From Aliivibrio sifiae (GTDB lineage: Bacteria; Pseudomonadota; Gammaproteobacteria; Enterobacterales; Vibrionaceae), in assembly GCF_002954715.1 (NCBI RefSeq), contig NZ_MSCP01000002.1:3010-67009 (forward strand): 64,000 bases of DNA, given 5' to 3'. The notes beneath the pieces are model-generated. The model did no database searches. It was not told the origin of the DNA and saw only the letters and a program-made list of their open reading frames with translations. Position 1 is the stretch's first letter, and every line of letters begins with the position of its first letter. Below are positions 1-9,383 of this stretch, one piece after another. The translations under genes were made by a program, and so were the position numbers.

Positions 1-1356
1 ACCACCCGTTGCTGTGCCCGTTACCGCAATAGTTTGTCCGCTTTCTGCCGCGTTAATCACGTCATCTGTCGTGATTAATGCCACCGTTACGGTACCTGCA
101 TCTGCAACCAGATCGACCGTGTGGGTTGATGTCGCAATGCTGTTTACTTCGTTGCCCGCCGCATCGGTTGATGCCACGCTTACCTCGAACTCGGTGTCGG
201 CTGCAAGATCGGCGCCCGCCACATCCACTGTCCAGTTACCATTTTCATCAACCGTAGTGTCGTAAGCCTGACCATTGATGGTCATGCTCACCACATCGTT
301 TTCACCGATGTCGCCACCCGTGGCTGTGCCCGTTACCGCAATAGTTTGTCCACTTTCTGCTGCATTAATCACGTCATCTGCCGTGATATCAGCTACCGTC
401 ACGGTGCCTGCATCCGCCGATGTATCTACTGTATGAGTTGAGGTCGCAGTGCTGTTGACTTCGTTGCCCGCTGCGTCCGTTGACGCCACGCTTACTTCGA
501 ACTCGGTGTCCGCAGCCAAATCGCTACCCGCAACATCGACACTCCAATTACCGTTTTCATCAACCGTGGTTTGGTAAGCCTGACCATTTATGGTCATGGT
601 CACCACATCATTTTCACTGATGTCACCACCGATTGCCGTACCTGTCACTGCGATGGTTTGTCCACTTTCTGCCGCATTAATCACGTCATCTTCGGTGATA
701 TCGGCAACAGTTACTGTGCCAGCTTCTGCAACCAGATCAACCGTATGGGTTGAGGTCGCAGTACTTTCGATTGTATTACCCGCTGCATCGGTTGATGCCA
801 CGCTCACTTCAAACTCGGTATCGTTAGCTAGGTCACTGCCCGCCACATCAACACTCCAGTTGCCATTTTCATCAACCGTAGTTTGGTAAGCCTGACCATT
901 GATGGTCATGCTCACCACATCGTTTTCACCGATGTCGCCACCCGTGGCTGTGCCCGTTACCGCAATAGTTTGTCCACTTTCTGCTGCATTAATCACGTCA
1001 TCTGCCGTGATATCAGCTACCGTCACGGTGCCTGCATCCGCCGATGTATCTACTGTATGAGTTGAGGTCGCAGTGCTGTTTACTTCGTTGCCCGCCGCAT
1101 CGGTTGACGCTACGCTTACCTCGAACTCGGTGTCGGCTGCAAGATCGGCGCCCGCCACATCCACTGTCCAGTTACCGTTCGCATCAACCGTGGTTTGGTA
1201 AGCCTGACCATTGATGGTCATGGTCACCACATCATTCTCGCTGATGTCACCACCGATTGCCGTACCTGTCACTGCGATGGTTTGTCCGCTTTCTGCTGCA
1301 TTAATCACGTCATCTGCCGTGATATCAGCTACCGTGACAGTGCCCGCGTCCGCTGA
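1..1356 (-). repeat. Tandem 312-bp repeats encoding 104-aa Ig-like domains
   Basis: The segment equivalent to CCGTTACCGCAATAGTTTG or its variant recurs near 20, 330, 640, 955 and 1265, a period of about 312 bp (104 codons). Two DNA versions alternate: copies near 300 and 920 share GATGTCGCCACCCGTGGC, while copies near 620 and 1240 share GATGTCACCACCGATTGCC. This gives a higher-order period of about 624 bp. The array is visibly richer in G+C than the flanking genes and continues past position 1. Confidence 0.92.
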
Positions 1357-2106
1357 GGTATCTAACTCAAAAGCAGTTTTATTTGATTCAGGACCTGACC
1401 GCCCCGAACTATCTGTAATATCAGCAATAAACTCATGGGTCCCGTCATCAGGTACCGAAACCGAAAGTTCAATCTTTCCATTAACAATGTCATTTTCAGT
1501 AATCAAATACTTACTAACAATATTACCTGCACTATCACGTAATTCGAGTCTATCGCCATTTTCTGTACCTAAAGGTAAAATAACGTCAACTTGAATACCA
1601 TCAACAGCATTAATTCCGTTAATAACACCGTTACTATCCATTTCAGTTATCGAGATACTTGGAGCGATCTTTACAACGTCATTATTTATTCCTGATATAT
1701 CAAAACTTCCAGTCTCTCTGAAAGACTTATACTGCTCTAATAATGTTAAACTCTGAGTTCTTGATAAACCAATAGCTTCTAATGACGAAGTATCAAAATT
1801 CGTTTCTGCAATTGTACTTTTACCTATACGTTGAATCTCAGTAGAAGCAGTTAGGCTGGAACCACTCTCTTCACCTGCTGCAGGAGATTCGGATACCACA
1901 CTAGGATCTTCTCCATTAGCGATAGCATTAAGTATGCTATTAATATCATTTTCTTCAGTCGAGTCAGCTACATCAACTGATATTTCACCTGATTCATGCT
2001 CTACAATAATTTCACCAGGCAGTATCGCCTCACCTGGATTAATCAATTTCAGACTACCGTTTGTATCAATAATGATGATCTGTTGTTCTGATGTTATTAA
2101 AGCCAT
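1..2106 (-). CDS. lapV: LapA/LapV-type giant surface adhesin, N-terminal part (partial)
   Basis: The frame starts at an ATG at 2106 and is open to the window edge, giving 702 codons. Residues 1-130 look like a LapA-family retention module (start MALITSEQQIIIIDTNGSL), which lodges in the TolC-type channel and keeps the adhesin on the outer surface. A PAAG motif at residues 75-78 is the type of di-alanine site cut by LapG. A non-repeated Ig-like domain (about 145-250) precedes tandem 104-residue Ig-like repeats from about residue 250 onward. There is no N-terminal signal peptide, as expected for type I secretion, whose C-terminal signal would lie outside the window. The complete lap export and control set sits at 2.6-10.8 kb. 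Family assignment is firm; the name follows the A. fischeri adhesin and is inferred from context. Confidence 0.88.
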   Translation of the reverse strand, partial: MALITSEQQIIIIDTNGSLKLINPGEAILPGEIIVEHESGEISVDVADSTEENDINSILNAIANGEDPSVVSESPAAGEESGSSLTASTEIQRIGKSTIAETNFDTSSLEAIGLSRTQSLTLLEQYKSFRETGSFDISGINNDVVKIAPSISITEMDSNGVINGINAVDGIQVDVILPLGTENGDRLELRDSAGNIVSKYLITENDIVNGKIELSVSVPDDGTHEFIADITDSSGRSGPESNKTAFELDTSADAGTVTVADITADDVINAAESGQTIAVTGTAIGGDISENDVVTMTINGQAYQTTVDANGNWTVDVAGADLAADTEFEVSVASTDAAGNEVNSTATSTHTVDTSADAGTVTVADITADDVINAAESGQTIAVTGTATGGDIGENDVVSMTINGQAYQTTVDENGNWSVDVAGSDLANDTEFEVSVASTDAAGNTIESTATSTHTVDLVAEAGTVTVADITEDDVINAAESGQTIAVTGTAIGGDISENDVVTMTINGQAYQTTVDENGNWSVDVAGSDLAADTEFEVSVASTDAAGNEVNSTATSTHTVDTSADAGTVTVADITADDVINAAESGQTIAVTGTATGGDIGENDVVSMTINGQAYDTTVDENGNWTVDVAGADLAADTEFEVSVASTDAAGNEVNSIATSTHTVDLVADAGTVTVALITTDDVINAAESGQTIAVTGTATGG

Positions 2107-2648
2107 GATATTAATTCCCAAATCCATTTATAAGCAAAGAGTATTTATTGCAACAATGCTAATCACACACTCCATTTATTCATCATATACGCAACAAGCT
2201 CGCTACATGATAAAAAAAGTAGAAAACAGCCAAAGAAATGAGTCGAAAATCAATTTTATTCTTCGTTATTTTAACTAGGTCACAAAACGTGATATTAATT
2301 CCACTTTATTTAGGCAAACAATGGTTCAAACTAAATATTTCCAAGTGATTAATATCAAAAACCCGATCAAAGTCTTATATGTAATACTTTTTTATTCATA
2401 TTTAGATTGTGATTTTAAAAACCACGTCAAGTTAACTATTCTTTTAATATGAGAAACTATTAATTCATAAGTTTTCAATAGGTTAAACTTTGCTTTTTAA
2501 ATAGATATCACGTAGCATTTCATTAATGCAAATTAAACAAAAAAACTACGAATTAGTGACAATTAACTTATTACTGAATAGCTACTTTTTACTAAATGTC
2601 ATGTTCACTGCTCCCATAATTTAAGATGCCGTGATTAGGAGAAACACT
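2107..2648. promoter_or_regulatory. Divergent intergenic region between adhesin and TolC-like gene
   Basis: About 540 AT-rich bases separate the divergently read adhesin and TolC-family genes, so it must hold promoters for both. I see no convincing coding frame, repeat or well-matched operator. A short frame on the plus strand up to 2278 has no ribosome binding site and no family resemblance. Confidence 0.5.
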
Positions 2649-3965
2649 TTGAAATGGATGAAACTTGCGACTTACAGTAGCTTGCTAGTTTTGAGTGTAT
2701 CAGCTCAAGCACAAACGTTAGAGCAAGCAATATCACAGACACTAACAACTAACCCAGAAGTAAAGAAAGCATATAATGCTTATTTAAGTTTTGTGGCAGA
2801 TAGTGATAGTGTTTCGGGAAACTATTTACCATCGATTGATTTAGATGCTGGTATTGGCTACGAACAAATTAATCCAGCAAGCGGTAATGATACGGATCTA
2901 ACACGTAAAGATGCGACTTTATCCTTAACTCAATTAATTTGGGATGGATCCAATACTATTAATGATATGGATCGGACGGATGCAGAAGCTGAATCAGCCC
3001 GTCTACAACTGATCTCTTTAGCTGAAAATAAAGCATTAGATGTTTCCCAAGTATATTTGGATGCGGTAAAAGCAACTGAAATTCTTGCGCTATCTGAAAG
3101 TAATCTTTCAATTCATAAAAAGATCTATAAAGACATTAAAAAAAGAGCCTATTCAGGAATAGGCTCTACAGCTGATGTATCTCAAATAGAAGCTCGTATT
3201 GCTAGAGCTCACGGTAATCTACTTGCAGCTCAAAATAATTTGTTTGATACACATACTGTGTTTACACAAATTGTAGGTTCCCCACCTCAAGCACTCATTT
3301 ATCCTAGAGCAGATGCCAATACTCTGCCTCTAAGTTTACAGGAAGGTATTGAACGAGCTTATGAGCATCACCCTGTTATTTTAACTGCACAGTCAGATAT
3401 ACAAGCAGCTAAATATCAATATGCGCAATCAAAAAGCACAAATTACCCAACGTTTTCTTTAGAAGCTGCACAAACATGGCGTGATGATGCTGGCGGTATT
3501 GAAGGGAACAGCGATGAATTTTCAGCAATGATCCGCATGCGTTATAATTTATACAACGGCGGTAGTGACAGTGCTCTTTCTGATAAGAGTGCATATCAAT
3601 TGAACATGGCAAAAGACTTACGTGACAGTGCTTATCGTAATGTTGAAGAAGGATTTCGTCTGTCATGGAGTGCCTTAGATTTAACACTACAACAAAAAGA
3701 ATTTTTAGCGGATCATGTAGATGCTGCTTCAGATACCGTTATTGCTTATGAAAAACAATATCGTATAGGCAAGCGTACATTACTTGATTTATTAAATACT
3801 GAAAATGAGTTGTTTGAAGCTCGTAAGTCTTATTTAGATGCTCACTATTCTGAACAATTTGCAAAATTTAGAGTTTTACATGCAACAGGCACACTTTTAC
3901 CTTCGCTATTGATAGATACACCTAAAGAGTGGAAGCCAAACCAGTCTAAAGAAGAGGAGAAATAA
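2649..3965 (+). CDS. TolC-family outer-membrane channel of the Lap type I secretion system (LapE/AggA-like)
   Basis: A 438-aa outer-membrane efflux protein with a Sec signal peptide ending SVSAQA, followed by the heptad-rich helices and repeated OEP halves of the TolC family (LEQAISQTLTTNPEV near the mature N terminus, typical of AggA/LapE/TolC). It would form the trans-envelope duct through which the adhesin passes and in which its retention module is held. I chose the TTG at 2649 because AGGAG lies seven bases upstream; the GTG at 2631 has no such site. It is followed after two bases by an OmpA-like lipoprotein gene, so they probably form an operon. LapE function is inferred from the neighbourhood. 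Confidence 0.87.
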   Translation: MKWMKLATYSSLLVLSVSAQAQTLEQAISQTLTTNPEVKKAYNAYLSFVADSDSVSGNYLPSIDLDAGIGYEQINPASGNDTDLTRKDATLSLTQLIWDGSNTINDMDRTDAEAESARLQLISLAENKALDVSQVYLDAVKATEILALSESNLSIHKKIYKDIKKRAYSGIGSTADVSQIEARIARAHGNLLAAQNNLFDTHTVFTQIVGSPPQALIYPRADANTLPLSLQEGIERAYEHHPVILTAQSDIQAAKYQYAQSKSTNYPTFSLEAAQTWRDDAGGIEGNSDEFSAMIRMRYNLYNGGSDSALSDKSAYQLNMAKDLRDSAYRNVEEGFRLSWSALDLTLQQKEFLADHVDAASDTVIAYEKQYRIGKRTLLDLLNTENELFEARKSYLDAHYSEQFAKFRVLHATGTLLPSLLIDTPKEWKPNQSKEEEK

Positions 3966-3967
3966 GA

Positions 3968-4573
3968 ATGAAAAATCTAATTTACCCAACACTTATTACG
4001 TCTCTTTTTTTAACAGCCTGTGTATCTGGAGACAAAGACTACATTGAGACTCCGAAATCCGATCAAATTGCCGATCTAAGAGACGATGATTACGATGGTG
4101 TAATTAACGCAAGAGATATTTGCCCAGGTACTCCTCAGGGGGCTGAAATTGACAATGATGGCTGTGCGGAATATGTAGAATATTCAGATAAAAAAGATCT
4201 TAAAATTCTTTTTGCTAATAACTCTTCTGAAATTTCACCCATTTTTAAAAGTGAAATTAGAACAATGGCTGAATTCTTAAACGAATACAAAGAAGCCTCA
4301 ATTCAGTTGCAAGGTTTTGCAAGTCAACAAGGTAATGCTGAATATAATATTCGCCTTTCAGAACTACGAGCATCAGCAGTAAGAGTCGCGTTAATCAAAT
4401 ATGGTGTAGAACCAGATAGAATTGAAACCATTGGTTTTGGGGATACGCTACTAACAGCAAAAGGGGATTCAGCCGTTAGTCATGCTTTAAACCGTCGTGT
4501 AGTGGCAACAGTTGTTGGCTTTAAAGGTGACGTAGTAAACGAGTGGAACATCTTCACACGTAAGAAAAAATAG
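3968..4573 (+). CDS. OmpA-family peptidoglycan-binding lipoprotein
   Basis: A 201-aa protein with a lipoprotein signal (LTAC, cysteine at residue 18). An acidic calcium-binding-like segment follows (DDDYDGVINARDICPGTPQG), of the thrombospondin type 3 kind often found before OmpA domains. The C-terminal OmpA-like domain (about 75-190) carries the NIRLSELRASAV signature that contacts peptidoglycan. It lies two bases after the TolC-like gene and shares its terminator. It probably anchors or stabilises the Lap secretion channel at the cell wall; that role is inferred only from linkage, which is common in Lap clusters. Confidence 0.85.
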   Translation: MKNLIYPTLITSLFLTACVSGDKDYIETPKSDQIADLRDDDYDGVINARDICPGTPQGAEIDNDGCAEYVEYSDKKDLKILFANNSSEISPIFKSEIRTMAEFLNEYKEASIQLQGFASQQGNAEYNIRLSELRASAVRVALIKYGVEPDRIETIGFGDTLLTAKGDSAVSHALNRRVVATVVGFKGDVVNEWNIFTRKKK

Positions 4574-4597
4574 AACACTAATGATAATAGCGTAAAC

Positions 4598-4631
4598 AAA
4601 AAAGAGGCCGTGAATTCACAGCCTCTTTTTT
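4598..4631. terminator. Bidirectional rho-independent terminator
   Basis: Inverted repeat AAAAAAGAGGC / GCCTCTTTTTT with a 12-base loop lies between the convergent ends of the OmpA-like gene and lapB. It can end transcription on both strands. Confidence 0.85.
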
Positions 4632-4643
4632 ATTGAAAGTTAA

Positions 4644-6758
4644 CTAACTAACCCCTCTTACTTTTCCTGTTTTTAGCTCATTTAAGACCTGGCTTTTAGG
4701 TCCATCAGCAATGATATGTCCTTTCTCCATAACAATAATACGGTCAACGACATCAAGCATTGACGTTTTATGAGTGATCAGAATTAAGGTTTCAGAGGAT
4801 TTTAAGTGTGATAACTGATTCTTAAATAACATCTCAGAACGATTATCCATACTACTTGTTGGTTCATCTAATAATAATACTGGAGGGCGCCCAATAAGTG
4901 CTCGAGCGATAGCAACTGATTGACGTTGGCCACCAGAAAGCAGTAATCCCCCCTCTCCAACTTGACGCTCTAATCCTGCAGGATCTTGTTGTGTAAATGC
5001 AGTAACACCAGCCCGATTTGCAGCATCCATCATTTCAGCATCATCGGATAACTCTCGCCCTAAAATAATATTTTCTCTAATAGAACCATAAAATAGAGTA
5101 ATGTCTTGCGGTACACAGCCTATATTACGTCGTACATCAACGTGATGAAGCTGAGAGATATCTGTATCATCTATTCGAACAGAACCTTCAGTAGCTTGAT
5201 ATAACCCCATGATAAGACGTTCTAGCGTTGTTTTTCCAGATCCAATCCGACCAATAATGGCAACTTTTTCTCCAGGATTAATCGTAAGGCTAATGTCTCT
5301 AACCGCTGCAACTTGAGATTCTGGATAACTAAAATTCACCTTATCTAGTTCAATTTTTCCTTGAAGTATCGGGCGATGGATATAACGCTTCTCTTCTTCT
5401 TGTTCATCAGGCATTGCCATCAATTGCTCAATAATCGTCATTGATGATTTAGCTTGATTATAACGTGTAGATAACAGTGATATTTGAACTAATGGCCCAA
5501 TGGCTTTGCCACTAAGCATTGTTGAAGCAATCAATGCCCCCATAGTTAAATCACCATTAGCAATCAGATAAACACCAACAATAATCATCCCGATATTAAC
5601 CGCTTGTTGTACAAAGCCAGCCATATTTTGAATTGAATCAGTAATACGTCTGCTTTTGATGCTCCAATTTGAGATATGTGTTACTGCTTCTTCCCATTTA
5701 TATTGAAACTGACTCTGAGCATTAAAAATCTTTAATGTTTCTAAACCAACTAAACTCTCAATTAAATTGGCATATTTTTGCGAAGCCAGGCGAGAACCTT
5801 CTTCTATTGTTTTCTTCAAAGGGCCTTGGATAATTGCAGCATGGATCAACAACAAAACAATACCAACGATAGGAACAAGAACAATTGGCCCTGCAACAAG
5901 ATAAATAACGAACAAAAATAATAAGGCAAACGGAAGATCGATCAATGCAGCTATCGTTGCTGAAGTAAAAAACTCTCGAATAGATTCAAATTCTTGTAGA
6001 TGCCTAGCAAAAGCACCTACAGATGGCGGCCTAGCCTCCATCCGAATACCCAGTACTTTCTGAAATAATTTAGATGAAATTAATACATCTGATTTTTTTC
6101 CAGCAACATCAATGAAATAGCCTCGCACATATTTCAGAATAAAATCAAAAATAAAGACAACAAAAATACCAGATGCTAGTACCCACAATGATTCGAAAGC
6201 TAAATTTGGCACCACCTTGTCATATACTAATCGAGTAAACATTGGTGTCGCAATCGCAAAGATATTAATTAATATAGAGGCAATGAAAACATCACGGTAG
6301 ATATGTTTAGACTCAAACAAGGTACTCCAAAACCAATGTCCTTCTCGCTTCTTTAATATTTCAGGAGAACGATCGTCATATCTAAATTGTTTTTTCAACA
6401 GAAAATACCGTCCAACATACTGAACAGACAGCTCTTCTATTGAAATAGATATTGGCATCATGCCTGAACTAGCGGTTATTATTTCAGCATGTTCATTATC
6501 AGCATCAAAACCAATTAATACACAAGATTCACCACCTTTAAGTAAAAGAACCGCAGGCAAAACAAGTTGGGGGATTTTTAATAACTCAGTTTGGTTTTCT
6601 TTCGCAACTAAACCGGCTCTCTCTGCCGCACGAGAGAAAAGAAAAGGCGTTAACTTACCATCTTGTAAGGGTAAACCATTTATTAAGGCTTCAGGTGAGT
6701 TCACTTGCCCATAATAGCGACCAACGTAGCACAGTGAATGCAATAATGAATCTTTCAT
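4644..6758 (-). CDS. lapB: Type I secretion ABC exporter with C39-like domain (LapB)
   Basis: About 704 aa. An N-terminal C39-peptidase-like domain (about 1-130) has DSLLHS where active C39 peptidases have the catalytic Asp-Cys-Gly, so it is probably a non-cleaving substrate-docking domain. The ABC membrane domain (about 150-430) is followed by an ATPase domain with Walker A GRIGSGKTT, signature LLSGGQRQ and Walker B VLLLDEPTSS. With the HlyD adaptor and TolC-like channel it would export the giant adhesin across both membranes in one step. The ATG at 6758 is preferred over the GTG at 6767 because AAAGGG lies eight bases upstream of it. It starts one base after the lapD stop codon, so it is translationally coupled as the last gene of the operon. 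Confidence 0.92.
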   Translation of the reverse strand: MKDSLLHSLCYVGRYYGQVNSPEALINGLPLQDGKLTPFLFSRAAERAGLVAKENQTELLKIPQLVLPAVLLLKGGESCVLIGFDADNEHAEIITASSGMMPISISIEELSVQYVGRYFLLKKQFRYDDRSPEILKKREGHWFWSTLFESKHIYRDVFIASILINIFAIATPMFTRLVYDKVVPNLAFESLWVLASGIFVVFIFDFILKYVRGYFIDVAGKKSDVLISSKLFQKVLGIRMEARPPSVGAFARHLQEFESIREFFTSATIAALIDLPFALLFLFVIYLVAGPIVLVPIVGIVLLLIHAAIIQGPLKKTIEEGSRLASQKYANLIESLVGLETLKIFNAQSQFQYKWEEAVTHISNWSIKSRRITDSIQNMAGFVQQAVNIGMIIVGVYLIANGDLTMGALIASTMLSGKAIGPLVQISLLSTRYNQAKSSMTIIEQLMAMPDEQEEEKRYIHRPILQGKIELDKVNFSYPESQVAAVRDISLTINPGEKVAIIGRIGSGKTTLERLIMGLYQATEGSVRIDDTDISQLHHVDVRRNIGCVPQDITLFYGSIRENIILGRELSDDAEMMDAANRAGVTAFTQQDPAGLERQVGEGGLLLSGGQRQSVAIARALIGRPPVLLLDEPTSSMDNRSEMLFKNQLSHLKSSETLILITHKTSMLDVVDRIIVMEKGHIIADGPKSQVLNELKTGKVRGVS

Positions 6759-6759
6759 T

Positions 6760-8700
6760 TTATTCACCCTTTACTTTTTCGTTAACAAAAAAGCCTTGGA
6801 AAACATCAACATTATGCTCAGAAAGCAGCTCAAGCTGTTCTTTATTTTCTACTCGCGATGCAATAGTAATAATTCCTAAATTTTGAGCAGTTCTTGAAAT
6901 TGAAGCAAGAATATAGCGTTGCTTTTCATCATCGAGTTGATGAGTAAATAAATAATCTAGCTTCACGTATTTAGGCCTAAAGGTTTCTATATATTCTAAT
7001 GATTCAAAATTTCGACCAAAATTATCAACACCAAATTCAGCGCCAGATGAACGGATCACATTACATAGTAGTGCCGTATGATCTTCATTTTCAATAAATG
7101 ACGTTTCTTGGATCTCAAAGTGAAGCTGTGATGCTATCGATTTATTTTTCTTCAATGAGTTTGTCAACCAACGAACAAAACTTGGGTCTTCAATACTTCG
7201 GTTTGCTAAATTAATCGCAACTGGTTGAGTTATTTCACCACTAACAATACGTTCAATCATTGTACTAATAACAAATTGATCAAAGGAGGTTGTTTCATTT
7301 AACTGCTCAAGAGCAAATAGATATTGATTCGCAGAATATCGTTGATTATCTTTTTCAATTGCAGAAAAGACTTCTTGATGAAAGATAGATCCAGCACGTG
7401 TTGTCGCTAATTGTAATGTAAAATCAAACAGGTGTTCATTTATGGCTTCATCCACAAATTGTTTCCATTGCTGTTTACCCATTAACTCATGTTCACTTTC
7501 ATCAGCTATATAACCAAATAGTAACTCAGGACTAGCATGAGCTTGAGTTAGTGCATTATCAGCTAACGATAGAATATCTGTCGTTGTTTTCCTTGATTCA
7601 TTAAATACTACCCCAAGGTTTGCATCAATAGGTGTAGTTGCTGTTGGATCTCCCTTAATATCTTGGGTATACGCTATAATATTTTCTGCGGCTAATTTCA
7701 GCTCATCTTCTTCAATGTTCGGAAAAATAAAACCAAATTCATAAGAATTAAGTCGCGTAAGAATGACATTTGTTGAAGGTAATGTGATCTTTAGTAAATC
7801 AGAAAGCTCTCTAACTTTTGCGTCTCCAGCCTCATAGCCTTCTTCTTCATACACTTTACTTATAAAATTCACCTTAAATAAAGCAATGCCTCCTTTAGCC
7901 GATTCAGATAGCCAAGTATTTAATTGAGCCATAAAGAAATCTCGATTTCCAAGTCCTGAAATAGGGTCAAGATAAACCTTATCTCTCAACTTCTCGGCTT
8001 CTTTGGCTTGTGATTTAAAGCTTTGTGCTATTTGAGATGACATAGTATTGATACCTACAATCACGGCTTCTAAATCTTTCGTTTTTGGCATCTCTAATTC
8101 ATTACTAAAATTATTTTCTGAAACTTCTTTCATTTTCACAATTATTAATTGTAATGGGGCTAATGCCCTCTGAACAACAAAAGCAATGATAATAACGCCA
8201 GCCAACATAATGATTGCAAAAGTAGTTAGTAGCTGCGTAAATGCCAGCCATAACTGTTGATAAGCATAAGCAGGGTTAGTAACAATCTCTACTTCTGCCA
8301 GCTGTAACCAACCACTAGTAATAATACGATTTTCTGAAATAACACGAAATAAATGCAGCTCAGAAAACCATTGGGGTACTGCATCTATTCTTAATGGATA
8401 AACTCTAACTATCTCATCATTAGTACTGAGTAACGTTAAACGTACAGCAGAATAATAACTACCATCGAATAAAGCGTTAATAACAGATTCAGCAGCAACT
8501 TTATCTTCATTTTCTAGATATGGCGCCAGTGCTAAACCAACAGTATTGATACTGTTGTTTACTTCCGATCGTTGTTGATTTTCCAAAAATGCTTTTGTAT
8601 TAAAAAATTCAATGGCAAAGACAGAGATCATTAATATTAAAAAGACGGCTGTCATCCATGATACTAGCTGTTTATATAATGTCATTTGGCTACTCATCAT
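6760..8700 (-). CDS. lapD: c-di-GMP receptor LapD with degenerate GGDEF and EAL domains
   Basis: 646 aa: first membrane helix about 13-32, periplasmic LapD/MoxY-type domain to about 153, second helix about 155-178, HAMP linker, GGDEF-like domain (about 240-400), EAL-like domain (about 415-646). The GGDEF motif is replaced by NSYEF (318-322) and EAL by EVF (443-445), so both are expected to be catalytically dead, as in known LapD. A GW pair at 130-131 in the periplasmic domain corresponds to the tryptophan by which LapD grips LapG. By family knowledge, c-di-GMP binding to the EAL-like domain drives periplasmic sequestration of LapG. The start ATGATGAGTAG overlaps the end of lapG by 11 bases, implying coupled translation. 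Confidence 0.93.
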   Translation of the reverse strand: MMSSQMTLYKQLVSWMTAVFLILMISVFAIEFFNTKAFLENQQRSEVNNSINTVGLALAPYLENEDKVAAESVINALFDGSYYSAVRLTLLSTNDEIVRVYPLRIDAVPQWFSELHLFRVISENRIITSGWLQLAEVEIVTNPAYAYQQLWLAFTQLLTTFAIIMLAGVIIIAFVVQRALAPLQLIIVKMKEVSENNFSNELEMPKTKDLEAVIVGINTMSSQIAQSFKSQAKEAEKLRDKVYLDPISGLGNRDFFMAQLNTWLSESAKGGIALFKVNFISKVYEEEGYEAGDAKVRELSDLLKITLPSTNVILTRLNSYEFGFIFPNIEEDELKLAAENIIAYTQDIKGDPTATTPIDANLGVVFNESRKTTTDILSLADNALTQAHASPELLFGYIADESEHELMGKQQWKQFVDEAINEHLFDFTLQLATTRAGSIFHQEVFSAIEKDNQRYSANQYLFALEQLNETTSFDQFVISTMIERIVSGEITQPVAINLANRSIEDPSFVRWLTNSLKKNKSIASQLHFEIQETSFIENEDHTALLCNVIRSSGAEFGVDNFGRNFESLEYIETFRPKYVKLDYLFTHQLDDEKQRYILASISRTAQNLGIITIASRVENKEQLELLSEHNVDVFQGFFVNEKVKGE

Positions 8701-9358
8701 AATTTATAATTGGGTGGTTTAATCTCAGGCCTTTATTTCTTGCTCGTAAATCATTCCATAAACTTAGTCGCGAAGATTTACCTGCCTGTTGTCCATTTCC
8801 TTTACCTTTCATTAACCACAGATGTTGACCATTAAAACTATAAATAGGCAATAAATCTGTACGTTCTGTGGCTGGTTTTATTTCTTTATCTATATTATCT
8901 AAAATCAACGGAACTGAAGATGGTGTAGGGTAATACGCCAAGACCATATGAAATTGATTTAGCTCTAACGCTTTCAAATAAATTAGTCTTAATTTTTTAT
9001 CTGACACACCTAGCTCCAATAAAGAGAAATACTTTGCAATAGTGAAATCTTCACAATCTCCTGCATTACTCCCCAAAAACTCTAGTGGTGTAGCCCAATA
9101 ATCTTTTTCCCCCCAAAGCTTAATATCATCAACAAAATACAATTGATTAAAAAATTGGTTGATGCTGACTAACTGTTCTTTCTCTGTTTTATTATCTAAC
9201 TCTGAAATGAGTTCACGCCAAGCATTAACTCGTTTTGACGCCCTCTCTCCATACTCTTCTTTTACTGCTTTAATCCAAAGGTTATCTTGTTTGGTTAAAG
9301 CGATTGTTGCTAGAGAGAATATAGTGAGAGGGATAATGAATAACCACTTAGCTCTCAT
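8690..9358 (-). CDS. lapG: Periplasmic calcium-dependent cysteine protease LapG
   Basis: 222 aa with an N-terminal signal/anchor helix (residues 4-21) and a transglutaminase-like cysteine protease domain of the BTLCP family. The triad is visible as Cys102 in AGDCEDF, His137 in NQFHMVL and Asp154 in LILDNID. The acidic residues flanking Cys102 (Asp101, Glu103) correspond to calcium ligands of characterised LapG. Known substrates are N-terminal di-alanine sites of LapA-type adhesins; the adhesin at 1-2106 has PAAG at residues 75-78. It lies between lapC and lapD and shares an 11-base overlap with lapD. Confidence 0.93.
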   Translation of the reverse strand: MRAKWLFIIPLTIFSLATIALTKQDNLWIKAVKEEYGERASKRVNAWRELISELDNKTEKEQLVSINQFFNQLYFVDDIKLWGEKDYWATPLEFLGSNAGDCEDFTIAKYFSLLELGVSDKKLRLIYLKALELNQFHMVLAYYPTPSSVPLILDNIDKEIKPATERTDLLPIYSFNGQHLWLMKGKGNGQQAGKSSRLSLWNDLRARNKGLRLNHPIINYDE

Positions 9359-9383
9359 TATTTATTATTCTCCTTATTCATTA

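Noticed and set aside
14-1594. Several plus-strand open frames of 60-127 codons across the adhesin repeats
   Set aside because: They are antisense shadows of the minus-strand Ig-like repeats, recur with the same 312-bp period and lack binding sites.
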